Source of the DNA: Paraspadella gotoi
Taxonomy: Eukaryota > Chaetognatha
Assembly: GCA_051294375.1 (NCBI GenBank)
Contig: CM119269.1
Location: 3,646,690-3,710,689 of the forward strand
Direction of reading: 5' to 3'
DNA length: 64,000 bases
In this document: positions 1-19,056 of the stretch, piece by piece
How the letters are laid out: every line of letters starts with the position of its first letter
How positions within the stretch are numbered: the stretch's first letter is position 1
Notes under the pieces: generated by a model
What the model was told of the DNA's origin: nothing
The model's input: only the letters and a program-made list of their open reading frames with translations
The model's database searches: none
Made by a program: the position numbers and the translations under genes

Positions 1-28
1 TTGGCCAACGACGAGAGTGGCCACGCAG

Positions 29-5314
<5,286 letters not shown>

Positions 5315-6269
5315 ACGTCGTCGTTGTTTGTTGCTTCTTTAATATTGTATTGGTTGTTATTATTTTAGTTAATGTATCTCTTACATTTGTTAATTTCCTC
5401 GTTGCCTAGTCGACGACCAAGTGAAAAACATCGTTTTTGTATTAGTATCGATGGGATACAACAATTGCAAAAAAGCTACTTATTAGGTCGATCAAGCTTA
5501 AAAAATTCCCTACTTGTATGAAATTGGTACAACCAATATAATATATTTGATATATTACATTGTATTTTTTTACAATAGTTTTCCCTCTCAGGAAACTCAA
5601 AAGTCACTTTTTATTTTATTTTTTTTTTTTGCTCTATTTGCTACGGAACTTGTTACAAAGTTTATTGATACGCCCTTTATTTTTTTAAAGTTTACTAGAA
5701 GAGCACAGGGTCACGCTTTCCTAACTCGTACTTAGGACAAACATTTCATCCCCGAATCACCTTTTTTTAATTTCCATTTATTTTATTTTTACTATCTGAG
5801 TAAAAAACAGCTTGTAAAATGAAATTTAGGCTCAATACTTATGTTACTATCTACGTCCGTATAAGATACGTATACTTGATTTTGGTGTTAGCCCAGTATT
5901 TATTCTAGACATTTGACTTCATGTTAATTTTTGAATTTTCTATACAATTTGAACAATTTCAGACCTGCTTTTTTTATTACTGAAAGACAGCTTCTTCTGA
6001 CAGATACTCAGACAAATTCAGAAAGATCGATAGATCATGAGATGGGAGAACGAGAAGATAAAGAAAAAGATCCATAATTGTTCTTTTTAAGATCTTTACA
6101 CCCTGTAGAAAAACTTTTTACCCTTTGACACAACCATTCTACACTCGAAAACAAACAAGTTTTGATGGACGCCATATTTACGTGAGAATACGCCCTTTTT
6201 TTTTTAGCCCAAACATTCTATCAATTCATTTCAGTTCCCCTGTTTTTTCCACCCTCATTCCTTCGTTTC

Positions 6270-6720
6270 GTATTCCCTCACTCGCCGTCCCTCCTTATCG
6301 CGCCATTCGCCTCTCTCAGCGCGCCACGCGATCCTCATGCGCGCCACCTTTTCCCCTTACCATGCGCGCCTCCACGCAAAAACGCGTCGTGACGCAGAAT
6401 TCCTCCGTCGCATCTCGTTCGAATCGACGACGACGACGACGCGCCCACTTTTCCGCGCTTTTTTGCATTCGTTTTTCTTTGATGGCCTCGTCGTCGTCGT
6501 CGTCGTCGCCGTCATCTTCGTCGTTGTCATCATCGTCGACGGTGTTTTCGTCCGACGTCTTTGTTCTTAATTTTACTTCTTTTTTTTGGTCGGGACTGTT
6601 GACGTCAGCTTTAGTTGACGAAGTCAGTTCAGTTGACGACATCAGCTTCCTCGAGGTCGTCTTTCGTTCTCGTTCATTTCGTCTTCTTTGTCGACGCCAT
6701 CTTGGATTTGCCTTTTTTCT
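6270..6720. promoter_or_regulatory. CpG-rich promoter-like patch
   Basis: A locally CpG-rich island in AT-rich spacer, with many GCGCC and CGTCGT runs. It has a perfect CRE palindrome TGACGTCA at 6600-6607 and, read on the minus strand near 6690, an AAGATGGCG motif like a YY1 site. It could be a promoter or a lost or unrecognised first exon. The triplet CGT/GAC runs produce an Asp-rich minus-strand reading frame that I do not call a gene. Confidence 0.3.
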
Positions 6721-6938
6721 TTTTCACCAAAAGTCAATATAATTTAAAAAAAAAAAACAACTCTTTTTAAATGATAACTTACGAATGGATGTTTGTCTGC
6801 CAAGGGATATTGAAATAGGTTCTAAAAGCTTGCAATTTTGATAGATGAAAATGACAAAGTGGTGGAACTAAACTCGTTTATTTACCATGTCGAATTTATT
6901 TTTCACCTTTGTTACTTAATTGTTACTTAATTATGCAT

Positions 6939-7147
6939 ATATGGTGGACTAAATTCCACCAACCGTTCAATATAAACAGTCCCTGAGCTTCGGATCAGGA
7001 GTTACAGGCGGATCAAGCGCCCCGTCCCTCTTAACTGCTAGGCGGCCACCGGGCTAGAACCCCGGACCTTTGGATTGGGAGGCGAATGACTTGCCTCCGG
7101 CACCAATGGCCGCTGATGAACGGTTGGTGGATTTTAGTCCACCATAC
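6939..7147 (-). repeat. foldback repeat related to the LTR at 32.3-33.0 kb
   Basis: About 209 bases bounded by inverted ends TATGGTGGACTAAATTCCAC and its near-complement GTGGATTTTAGTCCACCATA. Each end is itself a small hairpin. The inner part, read on the minus strand, matches most of the LTR of the miniature retroelement at 32319-32972, but the last roughly 35 bases of that LTR are replaced by the inverted terminus. Confidence 0.8.
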
Positions 7148-8022
7148 ATAGTAATTAAATAAGGCCTAATAATAATAATAAGGAATAATAATCGAACCTA
7201 AAACCTAGAACACTGACAAAGTCCCATGGGACATGACTAAATAAAAGGCGTTGTTACGGGTTGTTACGAGAGTGGTGACACCGCGGTCAGGAGTTATTAT
7301 TAGCGCGGCTTCTCAAAAATGTCATTAGAGTCTAAAATTCAATTTCTACTTCAATAAAAAAACTTTTATAAACATTTTGAAATGCTTCTAATTGCTGGAA
7401 AAGAAAAGAACGACCTAAAATCTGTCTCGTGGCTGACGACGTATTGACAAACTCCTAAGACTTTTTAACTTAAAATAAATTGATCGCAAGTTTACAAGTT
7501 TTGAGGATTTTACCGTAACGCCGTGAGCGAACTAGTGTTTTCTGACTTGCTATTTATTTATAGAGATTCGAAGAATGTAAATTTAGTAATATTTATTGTA
7601 GTTGACATAACATGAGCGTGAGACGTGAAGCAAGTAGAAGGGAGACTATTTCTAAAGATATACAAAAGAAAAAGAACTTATTAAAAAAAGTCAACTTTAA
7701 GTTTAACCATAAAATTACAAAATATCATTTTAAATGCTTACCGACTGTCACGAATCATTGGTAACTTATCCTCTTAGTTTTAGGTAAGCACATCTCTTTT
7801 ATATCTTTGGTTAAGGTACAATCATAAGGACTAACCAATCAGAGAGCGACGTTTAAAATACTTAATCAATCAGATACTTCGTAAGCAACAAAAATACGAA
7901 TTCAATAATAAAAAAAAGGCATCAAACAACCGAGAGACTATCTCGTAACAAATAAAAATTTAACAACAAGTAAAAGTAAAAGTGAAAGCGACGTCAAAGT
8001 TTTTTTTTTCTTTCTTTGCTCG

Positions 8023-8030
8023 TGACGTCA
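8023..8030. promoter_or_regulatory. perfect CRE palindrome upstream of the GPCR
   Basis: TGACGTCA lies about 0.8 kb upstream of the GPCR initiator codon. This is the canonical CREB/ATF site. Function is inferred from the motif alone. Confidence 0.3.
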
Positions 8031-8655
8031 TTACGCGGCCAACCTGCGTTTTTCTCATCCAGTTTTCTCCACGACTCAAATCTTTAACGACTTTTTCGAA
8101 AAAAAAATAACCGAGTTTGAGTCCACCTGAACCTTTTTTTCTTGCTGCTGCGTCTGCTCCTGCGTCTGCTCCTGCGTCTTGGAGTAAAACCGCGAAATTT
8201 GAATGGAAATTGAGGAAAAGATTATTCTGTTTCGTCGATCCTTTTCCCCGAGCTCCGGTTTCGATGAACACTGATAACAACCTGGGAATAACTCAAAGAT
8301 GTTCCACTATCACCTTTTTTTAAAATAGACTCGCCAGGAAGAAGGCACAGTAATTAAATAAGGCTTAACTTGTAGATAATAAATGAAACAATAACCGAAA
8401 TCAATAAACAATAGGTCATTATCAATTTATGTAGCGGTTCGAAAGAGGTGGCCGATTCTTTCAAGGACTACAAATAAAAAAAAGCCTTACCCAAGTAATA
8501 TTTATTTCATAAAATTCCTATTTAGAAAACAACGCTCGTTTCTCTGTCTCTCTCTATATCTTTTACTACATTTTTAGAGTTGATTTTTTGGTCAAATGCT
8601 GAATAAAAATAGAAATTAATGAATGCAGTCCAAATAAATTTTTCATCGCCATAAT

Positions 8656-8787
<132 letters not shown>

Positions 8788-8843
8788 ACCCTCAGTCACT
8801 TTCAGTTTCAGAAATGTGAGTGGTTTCGACCGGAAGAGCCGCA

Positions 8844-8914
8844 ATGGAAAATGCCAGTTGTGGGTCATACTGTCAAGATGAGGTCAGTTTACATCAAATG
8901 CCATTAGAATCTTA

Positions 8915-8983
<69 letters not shown>

Positions 8984-11900
8984 ACTCTTTCTCTCTTTCT
9001 CTCCTTATCCCTTTTTCCGTACCATCTGCTTCAAGAAAGAGAAATGTTCCAGCGATGGAATTTCGAAGTCATTCCCTTTTTTGGCTTCGCTGAGATTAAA
9101 GGATGAGACACGCGTCACATCCCCTAATTCACACAGAAAACATAATGTATTTTTCCTTCGATTTTTATTTTCAGACCGTTACTATCTAAAGAACCTTTTT
9201 TAATTTACGCAATTCTATTCCTTGTCTGATGGACTTATTACGGTAATCAAATCAGAAATATCGCATTGCCCTCAGCTCCACCACGGTGCATAGAGACAAA
9301 ACCCTTTATGACAGTATTTGCCAGTTTCTAATTCGTCATATTCGAGATATTTTTTTACAGAACCTAATTCTGTATCAAACTTTCATTTGTCTTTCAACTC
9401 CAACAATCTCAACTGTATTTCCAGTTTCTTATAAATCCTTACTAAATCTAAAACTCCGCAGAGAACAACGACCAATTTTCACACACTCGACGAGTCGACC
9501 TGTTTCCACTTAGTTTTCTAAATCCATCAGTCTCGAAGCCAAAGACTACAAATTCTCCGCTTCGCTTCATATATATTATCTTCCTCCTCCTCCTCCTCCT
9601 CCTCCCCCCCGTCCTTACCAGACATCTTACCTTTCTTCTCCAACGATTAATTTCCCTTTCATTTATTTTCCTCAGGATTGGGACGAGGCCGACGCCGGCG
9701 TCTCTCTCGTCTCTTATTGGATCCTCGTCGTCGGCGTCGGCTCCTTGTGTCTGTCCGGCCTCGTAGGCAACATCATCACCGTCGTGGTGAGTATGTTGGC
9801 GGATGGGGGGGTAGGTGAGGGCGGATGGGGGGGTAGGTGGGGGCGAATTGGGGGTAAGTGTGGGTGGATGGGGGGTAAGTGTGGGCGGATGGGGGGGGTA
9901 AGTGTGGGCGGATGGGGGGGTAAGTGTGTGTGAACAGATTTCTTTCAAAATTGTAAAAAGTATGAAGTATGAAATACTCATTTTTGATAAATTCAATTTA
10001 ACAACCGACAAACGCAGAAAAAAAAACCCGAATTCGTAAGATCTAAAAAAATTATGGGATTGAAAAGGATTTCTTCCAGATTAAGTAATTATTTCGGGAA
10101 TCAAAAGAAATTCATGAGTTGAACAACAAATCTTTCGCTTCCATCAAGATAAAAAGAAATCAACTCATTGAAATATGAGTTTTATATTTAGTAAATTAAA
10201 TACAATACCATTCGATCGATGCTGGTAAAAAATCTAGCAAGATACTCGATTATGTATTTAATGAATAGATAATTTTAATATTGGTTGTATTAATTTCATA
10301 TAGAGATTGGAATACCTATATGTATGTATAATTGTATATATATGTAAGGTTTCGATTACTAGTCCGAGACATGCATTAGACATAATATATACATATGAAG
10401 GAAACTAACAGCCATCATATTCATATTAAGCCTGGCTTCAAAACCCAACTTAACCCAAGCTCAAGTGGATTTCAATCGCAGGCTAAGCGAGACACGCGCG
10501 CCAATATCAAAAGGAATATCTTTCGCGACGATTCACTTCGTTCTCACAATCTTGTGATAAAACCGAGTTTCCTCGTTTCACAGGTTTTATTGGCGGATTC
10601 GAAGATCAGGAGAAAGTCCACAGTAATTTGGTTGCTGGGGATTGCAGTCACGGACGCCATCTTCTTGCTGTGTGAGTATAGATTTAGACTTAACATTTAG
10701 TAATAGGGATGATGATGATGATGATCAGGATGACGAAGATGTTTTTTATTTTGATGATTAAACGGAAAATATTACTGAGATCGTTAATAATTGTTTGCTT
10801 ACATGATATGTGATATATGTGATATATATATATGATAAATATAATCTATTTTTTATTTAGATCGGTAGATAACAATTTTAAAATTGTTATTTGTATAAAA
10901 AAGTAAAATCGTTATTTGCCTTCGATGAAACCAAAGAAAATGCTTTTAATCTCTTCTTCTATCCCTCGCCCGCTCTCTTTTTTGACACACTCTCTCTCTC
11001 TCTCTCTCTCTCTCTCTNNNNNNNNNNTTTCTTCAAATATCTTTTTGGAGGGATATATATATTTTTTTAATTTTTAGCCTCCTTTGATCCGTTTTGGTTT
11101 TTGTTTTCTCCAGAGAAATGAATATTTCATTTTTTAATAATATGAAAATTGACACTCAGAATATAATCCAAAAATCTAAAAATCTAAGAATCCAAAAATA
11201 TAAGAATCTTTCTATGAGAGAATGCAAGAGACAGAGAGACACCGTGAGACACGGTGAGAAAGCTAAAAAAAAGAGTGGTTTTGATCTTTGTGAATCCCAA
11301 AAAGTTTTCTTTACATATCTCTGTCACAAATCAACTGTTGTTCACTGCTTCACTGCTACTACTAATTTCCACTTCCTCGTCAATTCTCCCTTGAAGGCAC
11401 TCTCTGGATGACGGTCCTTCCCACCCTCGGGTCGCACCATGGATTCTCCCCAAGCTTCTTTTCTTTTTGGGCGAAGCTGTCCTCCCAGTCGCAGTACATC
11501 TCCAGGTCTCGGTGGTTTGCTCACTTGATTATTCGATGTAAATGTAAATTTGCCATTTGGCCAAGCTCTAAGCCATAAATTTTGTTGGTTTATTTACAAT
11601 TTATTTATTTAGATTTTTAAAAAATATTTTTGCTAATTGCTAGGGTACCTAAACTTTAAAAAAAAAATTATAATTACTATTTTTTAAATCGATTTTTAAC
11701 ACAAAATGTTTTTTTTTTACTTCTTGCACAGAACAAATCATCTGCTTAACATGTGGGTAACAGTCGGTCTGTTTTTAGAGCGTTACATCGTCGTATGTCA
11801 TCCTCTCAAGGTTAAATTGTTTACTCGAAGTTTACTAGTACAGAGTCAATTTATTATTTAGATATTAACTAACTCCACTCCCTTCAGGCGGGTCTCTGGT

Positions 11901-14198
11901 GCAGCATCAAGCGAAGCCTCGGACTCCTCGTCATTATTATCGTCTTTTGTTCGCTATTTTGTCTCCCGATTTTGTTCGAGTTTGAGGAAGTCAGCGCCAT
12001 CGACACCACATCGCAAAGGTGACTATTACGTATATTTTAACGTATATAAAGATTAATTTCGAACTATTAATACAATTCGAATTATTTACATAAAGTTTTT
12101 TTTGCAAAATTTATAGTACTTGACATACGAAAGTAAGGACGAAAAAAGCTTGTCGAAATTGTACGGTTAAAGCTTAAACTCGATTGACTGCATATAAAAA
12201 GTACTTATTCTTTCCGATTTTCTAAAAAAGGACGGACCATCCGACTCGATATATGACGCGTCTTTCCCTAACGGGTAATTAGAGCGCAAAGTCTTTCGTG
12301 AAGATTGTATTGCCAATCGGGCAATTAATTCGATTTATGGGGAGAAAAAAGGTGCTTGATGAAGGAAATATTTCTCCTGATGAATCCAGTAGATTTATGG
12401 CTGATGATTTGCGTCCAATTACCGGAGCTCTGACCCCTAGGGTACGTTTCAACGCTTTCGTCGACAATAAATAATGAAAGAAGCTTAATCAACCTTACAT
12501 GTAATGACTGTCTGCAAAACAATGCTGGAAATCTGGGGTCGAATTAAAAAACATTTTCAATTCAAGTCATGTGCATCTGGGTTCAATCTCAGTAAACGCG
12601 ACATTTAATCAGAATCCACGTCATCGGAGTTGACAAACTAGACGTGGCCAACCTCACGTCTTTCATAATAAATTTCACTTAATTCTACGCAAGAAGAGAC
12701 ACACTCTCACCCTACCCCTTTCACATTTTCTTCTCCACCCTCCAGACTGCACTTCAAAGAGAGCAACCTGCGGGCCAGCACGCTCTACAAGTGGATGTAC
12801 ATGTTTGCGCTGAACATGATGTTCAGATTCGCCGTTCCCTTCGGCCTTATCATCTTCATGGCCGCCAAAGTAATCGATTCGATGACCAAGAGCAAGAATT
12901 TCCAGCAACAGGTCACCTTCCGGACGAAAAGGAACTGTCTGGGTGAGTGATAGATGATAGATGATAGTGATAGTGATCTAAAGAACAGACGAACGAACGA
13001 AAGAACGAATCAACGAAAGAACGAACGAACGAGCAAACCAATCGGCAATAAACAAAGCAGGAAATGACGCAAACTAAACGAAGAAATCGTTCAAACTCGC
13101 CTTTCAGAATTAATATTTAAAACAGTATTTAAACAAAAGCGACAGAAATATATGTAATTAAGCTAATTTTCTCGTCCTCCTTCGGAAAAGCGAAAAAATA
13201 ATTTATCATTTTACATAGTATTTTGTTTCACTCAAGCTTTCTCTTCTTTTATTCACTTATGAACGTTTAAATTTCAATTTAAATAATACAAAAAATATTT
13301 TAAATTTAGGTCGCCATTTACAAAATAAATTGTTTATTTCATGAATTTTCTGAAACGAATGAGAAAGATATAAATATAAATAACTTTAAAATTCGCTTTG
13401 GAATTAGAGTGTTTAATTATGTCAGACATCCGAATATGTTTTCCTCGTCTCCTGGCAACCATTTTCCAGCCGCAGGACCCGGGGCTCGCAACTCGCAATC
13501 GGTCCCGTCGCCGACGCGAAACGAAAAGAGCGTCACTCAGACCTGCGTCGCCATCGTCGTCGTCTTTCTCGTCTGTCAACTTCCGGTCTGGGCGCTGGGC
13601 GTCATCAACCAACTGGAGGACGTTTGCGATTGGAACATCTTGCAGGACATTCCACGCACCATCGGTGAGATAAATTAAAGAGTAGTATTAAAACTATTAC
13701 TGTTACTAATACTATTAGCTTAAGCAAGAGCATGAGCAGAAAATTTATGGGGTTTGAGGTGGGATCGGTCCCGCGGGAGATATCCCGCTCCATCTGTCTT
13801 GTTGAGGGGATCGTTCATAGAGAACGTACTTTCGGGATGTTTCAGGATATACCTTGCATTTCTAAAATTTTAATTGAAAGTGAACATTATTTAAGATTCA
13901 TTGCACAGAAACAGCGCGAGAACCTTCGATTGACTGACTCGATTTCCCATTATTGTATCGATTCATTGATTTGATTTCGTGTGTCGATGGAAAAGAAGGC
14001 GATGGAGTTCGAAAAGTCAAAAGTTGAAAACAGTTTCCTCTTTTTTTTTTTTTCTCGACAGCGGACTTCGCCGTGATTGTGCTCCTGTCTTTTAACTCCT
14101 CTTTCAATTTCGTCATCTACATCGTGATGAATCGATCCTTCAGGAAAACCCTCTGCTATCCGTTCCGAAGATTCTATCTCTGCTCCGGCGAAGCTTGA
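8844..14198 (+). CDS. rhodopsin-family (class A) GPCR, invertebrate peptide-receptor-like
   Basis: Exons: 8844-8882, 9676-9786, 10584-10671, 11397-11505, 11732-11810, 11888-12018, 12746-12942, 13470-13664 and 14062-14198. All phases agree and give 361 residues ending in TGA. The short N-terminus MENASCGSYCQDE has one N-glycosylation site. TM1 carries GN (GLVGNII), TM2 carries GIAVTDAIF with the conserved Asp, TM3 ends LERYIVVCHPLK (E/DRY box), TM5 has AVPFGLI, TM6 has VCQLPVW and TM7 has NSSFNFVIYIVMNRSF. The tail is short, ending YLCSGEA. The TM7 NSS-x-NF-x-IY pattern and the CHPLK after ERY resemble invertebrate FMRFamide-type peptide receptors; the ligand is not shown. The usual TM3 Cys (3.25) is Ser, and the NPxxY proline is Phe. 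Function at the plasma membrane through G proteins follows from the family. Confidence 0.92.
8919..9003. repeat. (CT)n microsatellite in GPCR intron 1
   Basis: CT dinucleotide tract beginning about 37 bases after the exon 1 donor. Confidence 0.95.
9790..9932. repeat. G-rich tandem repeat in GPCR intron 2
   Basis: Tandem units of about 20 bases of the form GGATGGGGGGTAAGTGTGGGC, repeated around seven times directly after the exon 2 donor. Every unit carries a GTAAGTG or GTAGGTG donor-like sequence. Confidence 0.8.
11018..11027. other. assembly gap (10 N) in a (CT)n tract
   Basis: Ten undetermined bases at the end of a CT microsatellite inside GPCR intron 3. Confidence 0.99.
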
Positions 14199-15050
14199 AC
14201 GAGATTCGGAATCCAAGTGTTGCTTTCTGTTTTCTGTTTTGTGTTTTATTCGAAACACGGATCGGATTTTTTTTAAAAAGGTTTATTCAAATTTAGTGGT
14301 ATATTACAAATTTTGTGAAGAGTCTTGAATCGGCAAACGAATAATAAATAGACATTTATTATCCTCACAACTGCCAATAGTTCTAACCTTTCATGTGAAG
14401 GACTTATAACCAATGTCATTAAACGGATTAAAAGCGCCCCATCGTTCACTTTAATAGAAAAGGTTATGTAGTAGAATTATAAATTTATTAATGATGTCTT
14501 ATGTTAAATTTAGCATTGTGTGGTGGAACTCCAACTGTAAAAATCTTGGAAACCTTCATACAACTTTTTGAAAAAAAGGAAAAAGGTTAATTCGAACCAG
14601 TCAATTAGCATCGGAAACCACCGAGAAATTGTTTTATTATTTATTACATTTCAAACATATTTATTTTCAGAAAAACCTAAAACCAATATAGAGAAAAAAA
14701 AATCATATTTGTGTTTGCATCTATACGTATACTTAAACTTGTTTTGTTGTCCTGTGCTCAATTGGAATTTAAATAGTTTCATGCTTGTATATAGATTCCC
14801 AGTGAAAGAGTACTTATTGTCCAGATAATTTCTTATTGTGATATTGTACATATAAATTTTTGTGACTATATTTTGCCGATATTTTTTTTCAACTTGAAAT
14901 AGACTAGTTTTTATTTTACCATTTATACTAGTTCGCCAGTATGTTTCTGGAGTTTTAGTTGAGTAAAAAATAATAAAAGAAAGAAATAGTAGAAGATGTT
15001 TGATATTGGTTGCAACTAATTTTGACGCTGATGAAGGCTTGTGCAATGCA

Positions 15051-15521
15051 CTACACAAAAAAGTAAAAAAAGAATTAAAAAATAAAATAATGATGTTTTA
15101 CATTTACTTTAGAGATGCATCTCTAAAGCCAAAACATGTACGTCTTGTTACAATAAAAATCGTTGTTGGAACCAATTTCAAACGTCTTCTACTAATTCAA
15201 AACAACGAAACGAAAGAAAGAAATAATAGAAATACGGATCGAGTAAATGTAAAACATTGTGGCGGTATATTCACACCGCCTCACGTCCCTCATCCTTCAG
15301 CCAAATCCATTGGCTCAGAGGGGGAACACACCATCCCAAGCGTAGTGTTCCTTCCACAGTCCTGACGACTTCTATCTGCGTTGGCAAAGCGACACCGTCC
15401 TAGGGTAACCGCGAAACCCAAAGCCAACAGTGGGATGCCCCAATGGGCGTCACAGGAAACCCGGCTGTTGCCATAACATCATTATTTTGTTTTTTAATTC
15501 TTTTTTTACTTTTTTGTGTAG
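15051..15521. mobile_element. inverted-repeat (foldback/MITE-like) element
   Basis: Arms 15051-15100 and 15474-15521 are near-perfect reverse complements: the left begins CTACACAAAAAAGTAAAAAA and the right ends with the complement TTTTTTACTTTTTTGTGTAG. The roughly 370-base centre is richer in GC than its surroundings and has no long frame. No clear target-site duplication was seen. A non-autonomous DNA transposon is the simplest reading. Confidence 0.6.
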
Positions 15522-16739
15522 TTATAATGTGAATAATTACGCCACCGTGACTATAAAAAATATTAAAATTTTAAATCGATTGTGATGTAAGAAAGTTTTT
15601 TTAAAATAATTTAAATCAAAACCTTTCTTTAAACTGCAAGAATCTTGGCATATCCTTTGAAGAATGTAAAGAAATTGAGTCCGCGAAAGGAAAAGAGAAA
15701 ATTGGGTTGATAATAGATAAAGAGGGTCGTGGTTAACATGGGACTGGAAACGAAAAGAAAAGGTTTAAAGGAAAATTTAAGTGGAAATGAGCCAATGGCT
15801 AAGAAAATTATTACTGGTCAAGCGGCTTGTAAAAGACGTTGTGAGCGCCTCAAGTCACGATCGTGTCGTCAAAACCCCACCTAGCCTTGTGTCGTGAACA
15901 TCTTTCGAACAAATGAGCAACATGAAATTTAAGGATGGTAATGAGACTGTCTTTTCAATTCCATTCATAGCATTCGGGCGACCCTTTTAATTGCATCCAT
16001 CGACGCGAAATAATCATTTAATATTTCTAACCGTAATCATACGCCAAACCCAACCTCGGTTTTACTGCTTAACGTTTGATCTTATTTTGCCTTTTTTTCC
16101 TTATATTTTCTTTCCTTTTTATCGAGCCTTGACGCGCGAGCCGTCAGGCTCTATAATGTTTTAGGTTTGGTTCTTTGTGACGTCGTCGTCGTCGTCGTCG
16201 GCGTCACGCTATTTTTTGTATAAAAACTACTGCGCTTTTATAGTTTTGGCTGGGACTTACCGTTTTTTTTAAATAAAAATTATTATGAATTATTATAAAG
16301 TTTTACAAAAGTGTGCGATCATAGTAAGTTAAAAAATTAGATATGGCTTCTCAACTTGAAATAGCTTTGATATTTTCTTATTACATTTGGATTTAAGTAT
16401 TTTTTGTTTGAATTTCCATTTCATTATGATTTACTGCAATATGCAAATGAGATTATAGTACTCATTATAATATCCAAATTAGTATATAGAAATGCTTTAA
16501 GCTAATTTACATATTGCAGTATATAATATTGAAGATGAAATTCAAAAAATTTTTTTTAAATTTCTAATAAAAATGGGAACTCAAAGGATTTTTTTAATGA
16601 GAAGCTATATCTTAATTTTAATACAAATAAAAATAAAATCTTTTACAAGCTGCGATTGGAAAAAATTGGAAAAGTTTCAATTGTAAACCATTGTAACATT
16701 TTTTGCCTTTCTTTTATTTATTTTTTAATTATATATATA

Positions 16740-18720
<1,981 letters not shown>

Positions 18721-18767
18721 GATTATTCTTTATATAAACGAGAGTGAAAACTGACCAGCCTCTCTCA

Positions 18768-18807
<40 letters not shown>

Positions 18808-18837
18808 ATTCATACACGCATTTGTTTGTTTTATTTA

Positions 18838-19056
18838 CGATGAATGATTCATCGCGTCAATGAATGACTATCATCGCATCAATGAATGATTATCATCATA
18901 TCCATGAATGATTATCATCACATCAATGAATGACTATCATCGCATCAATCATTTGATTATCATCACATCAGTTATTTTGTTATCATCGCATCAATTATTG
19001 GTTATCATCGCATCAATATTTGGTTATCATCGCATCAATATTTGGTTACCATCGAA
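18838..19056. repeat. 22-bp minisatellite, about ten copies
   Basis: Tandem units of the form TGATTATCATC[A/G]CATCAATGAA run from 18838 to 19056. The units diverge towards the right, where GAATGA becomes TATTTG. Confidence 0.85.

Noticed and set aside
6316-6642. Asp-rich minus-strand frame of 108 residues
   Set aside because: Its Asp and Arg runs come from CGT/GAC triplet repeats, and no splice partner or domain was found.
18838-19056. Regular spaced repeats considered as a CRISPR array
   Set aside because: The units are contiguous and drift without unique spacers, in a eukaryotic genome; this is a minisatellite.
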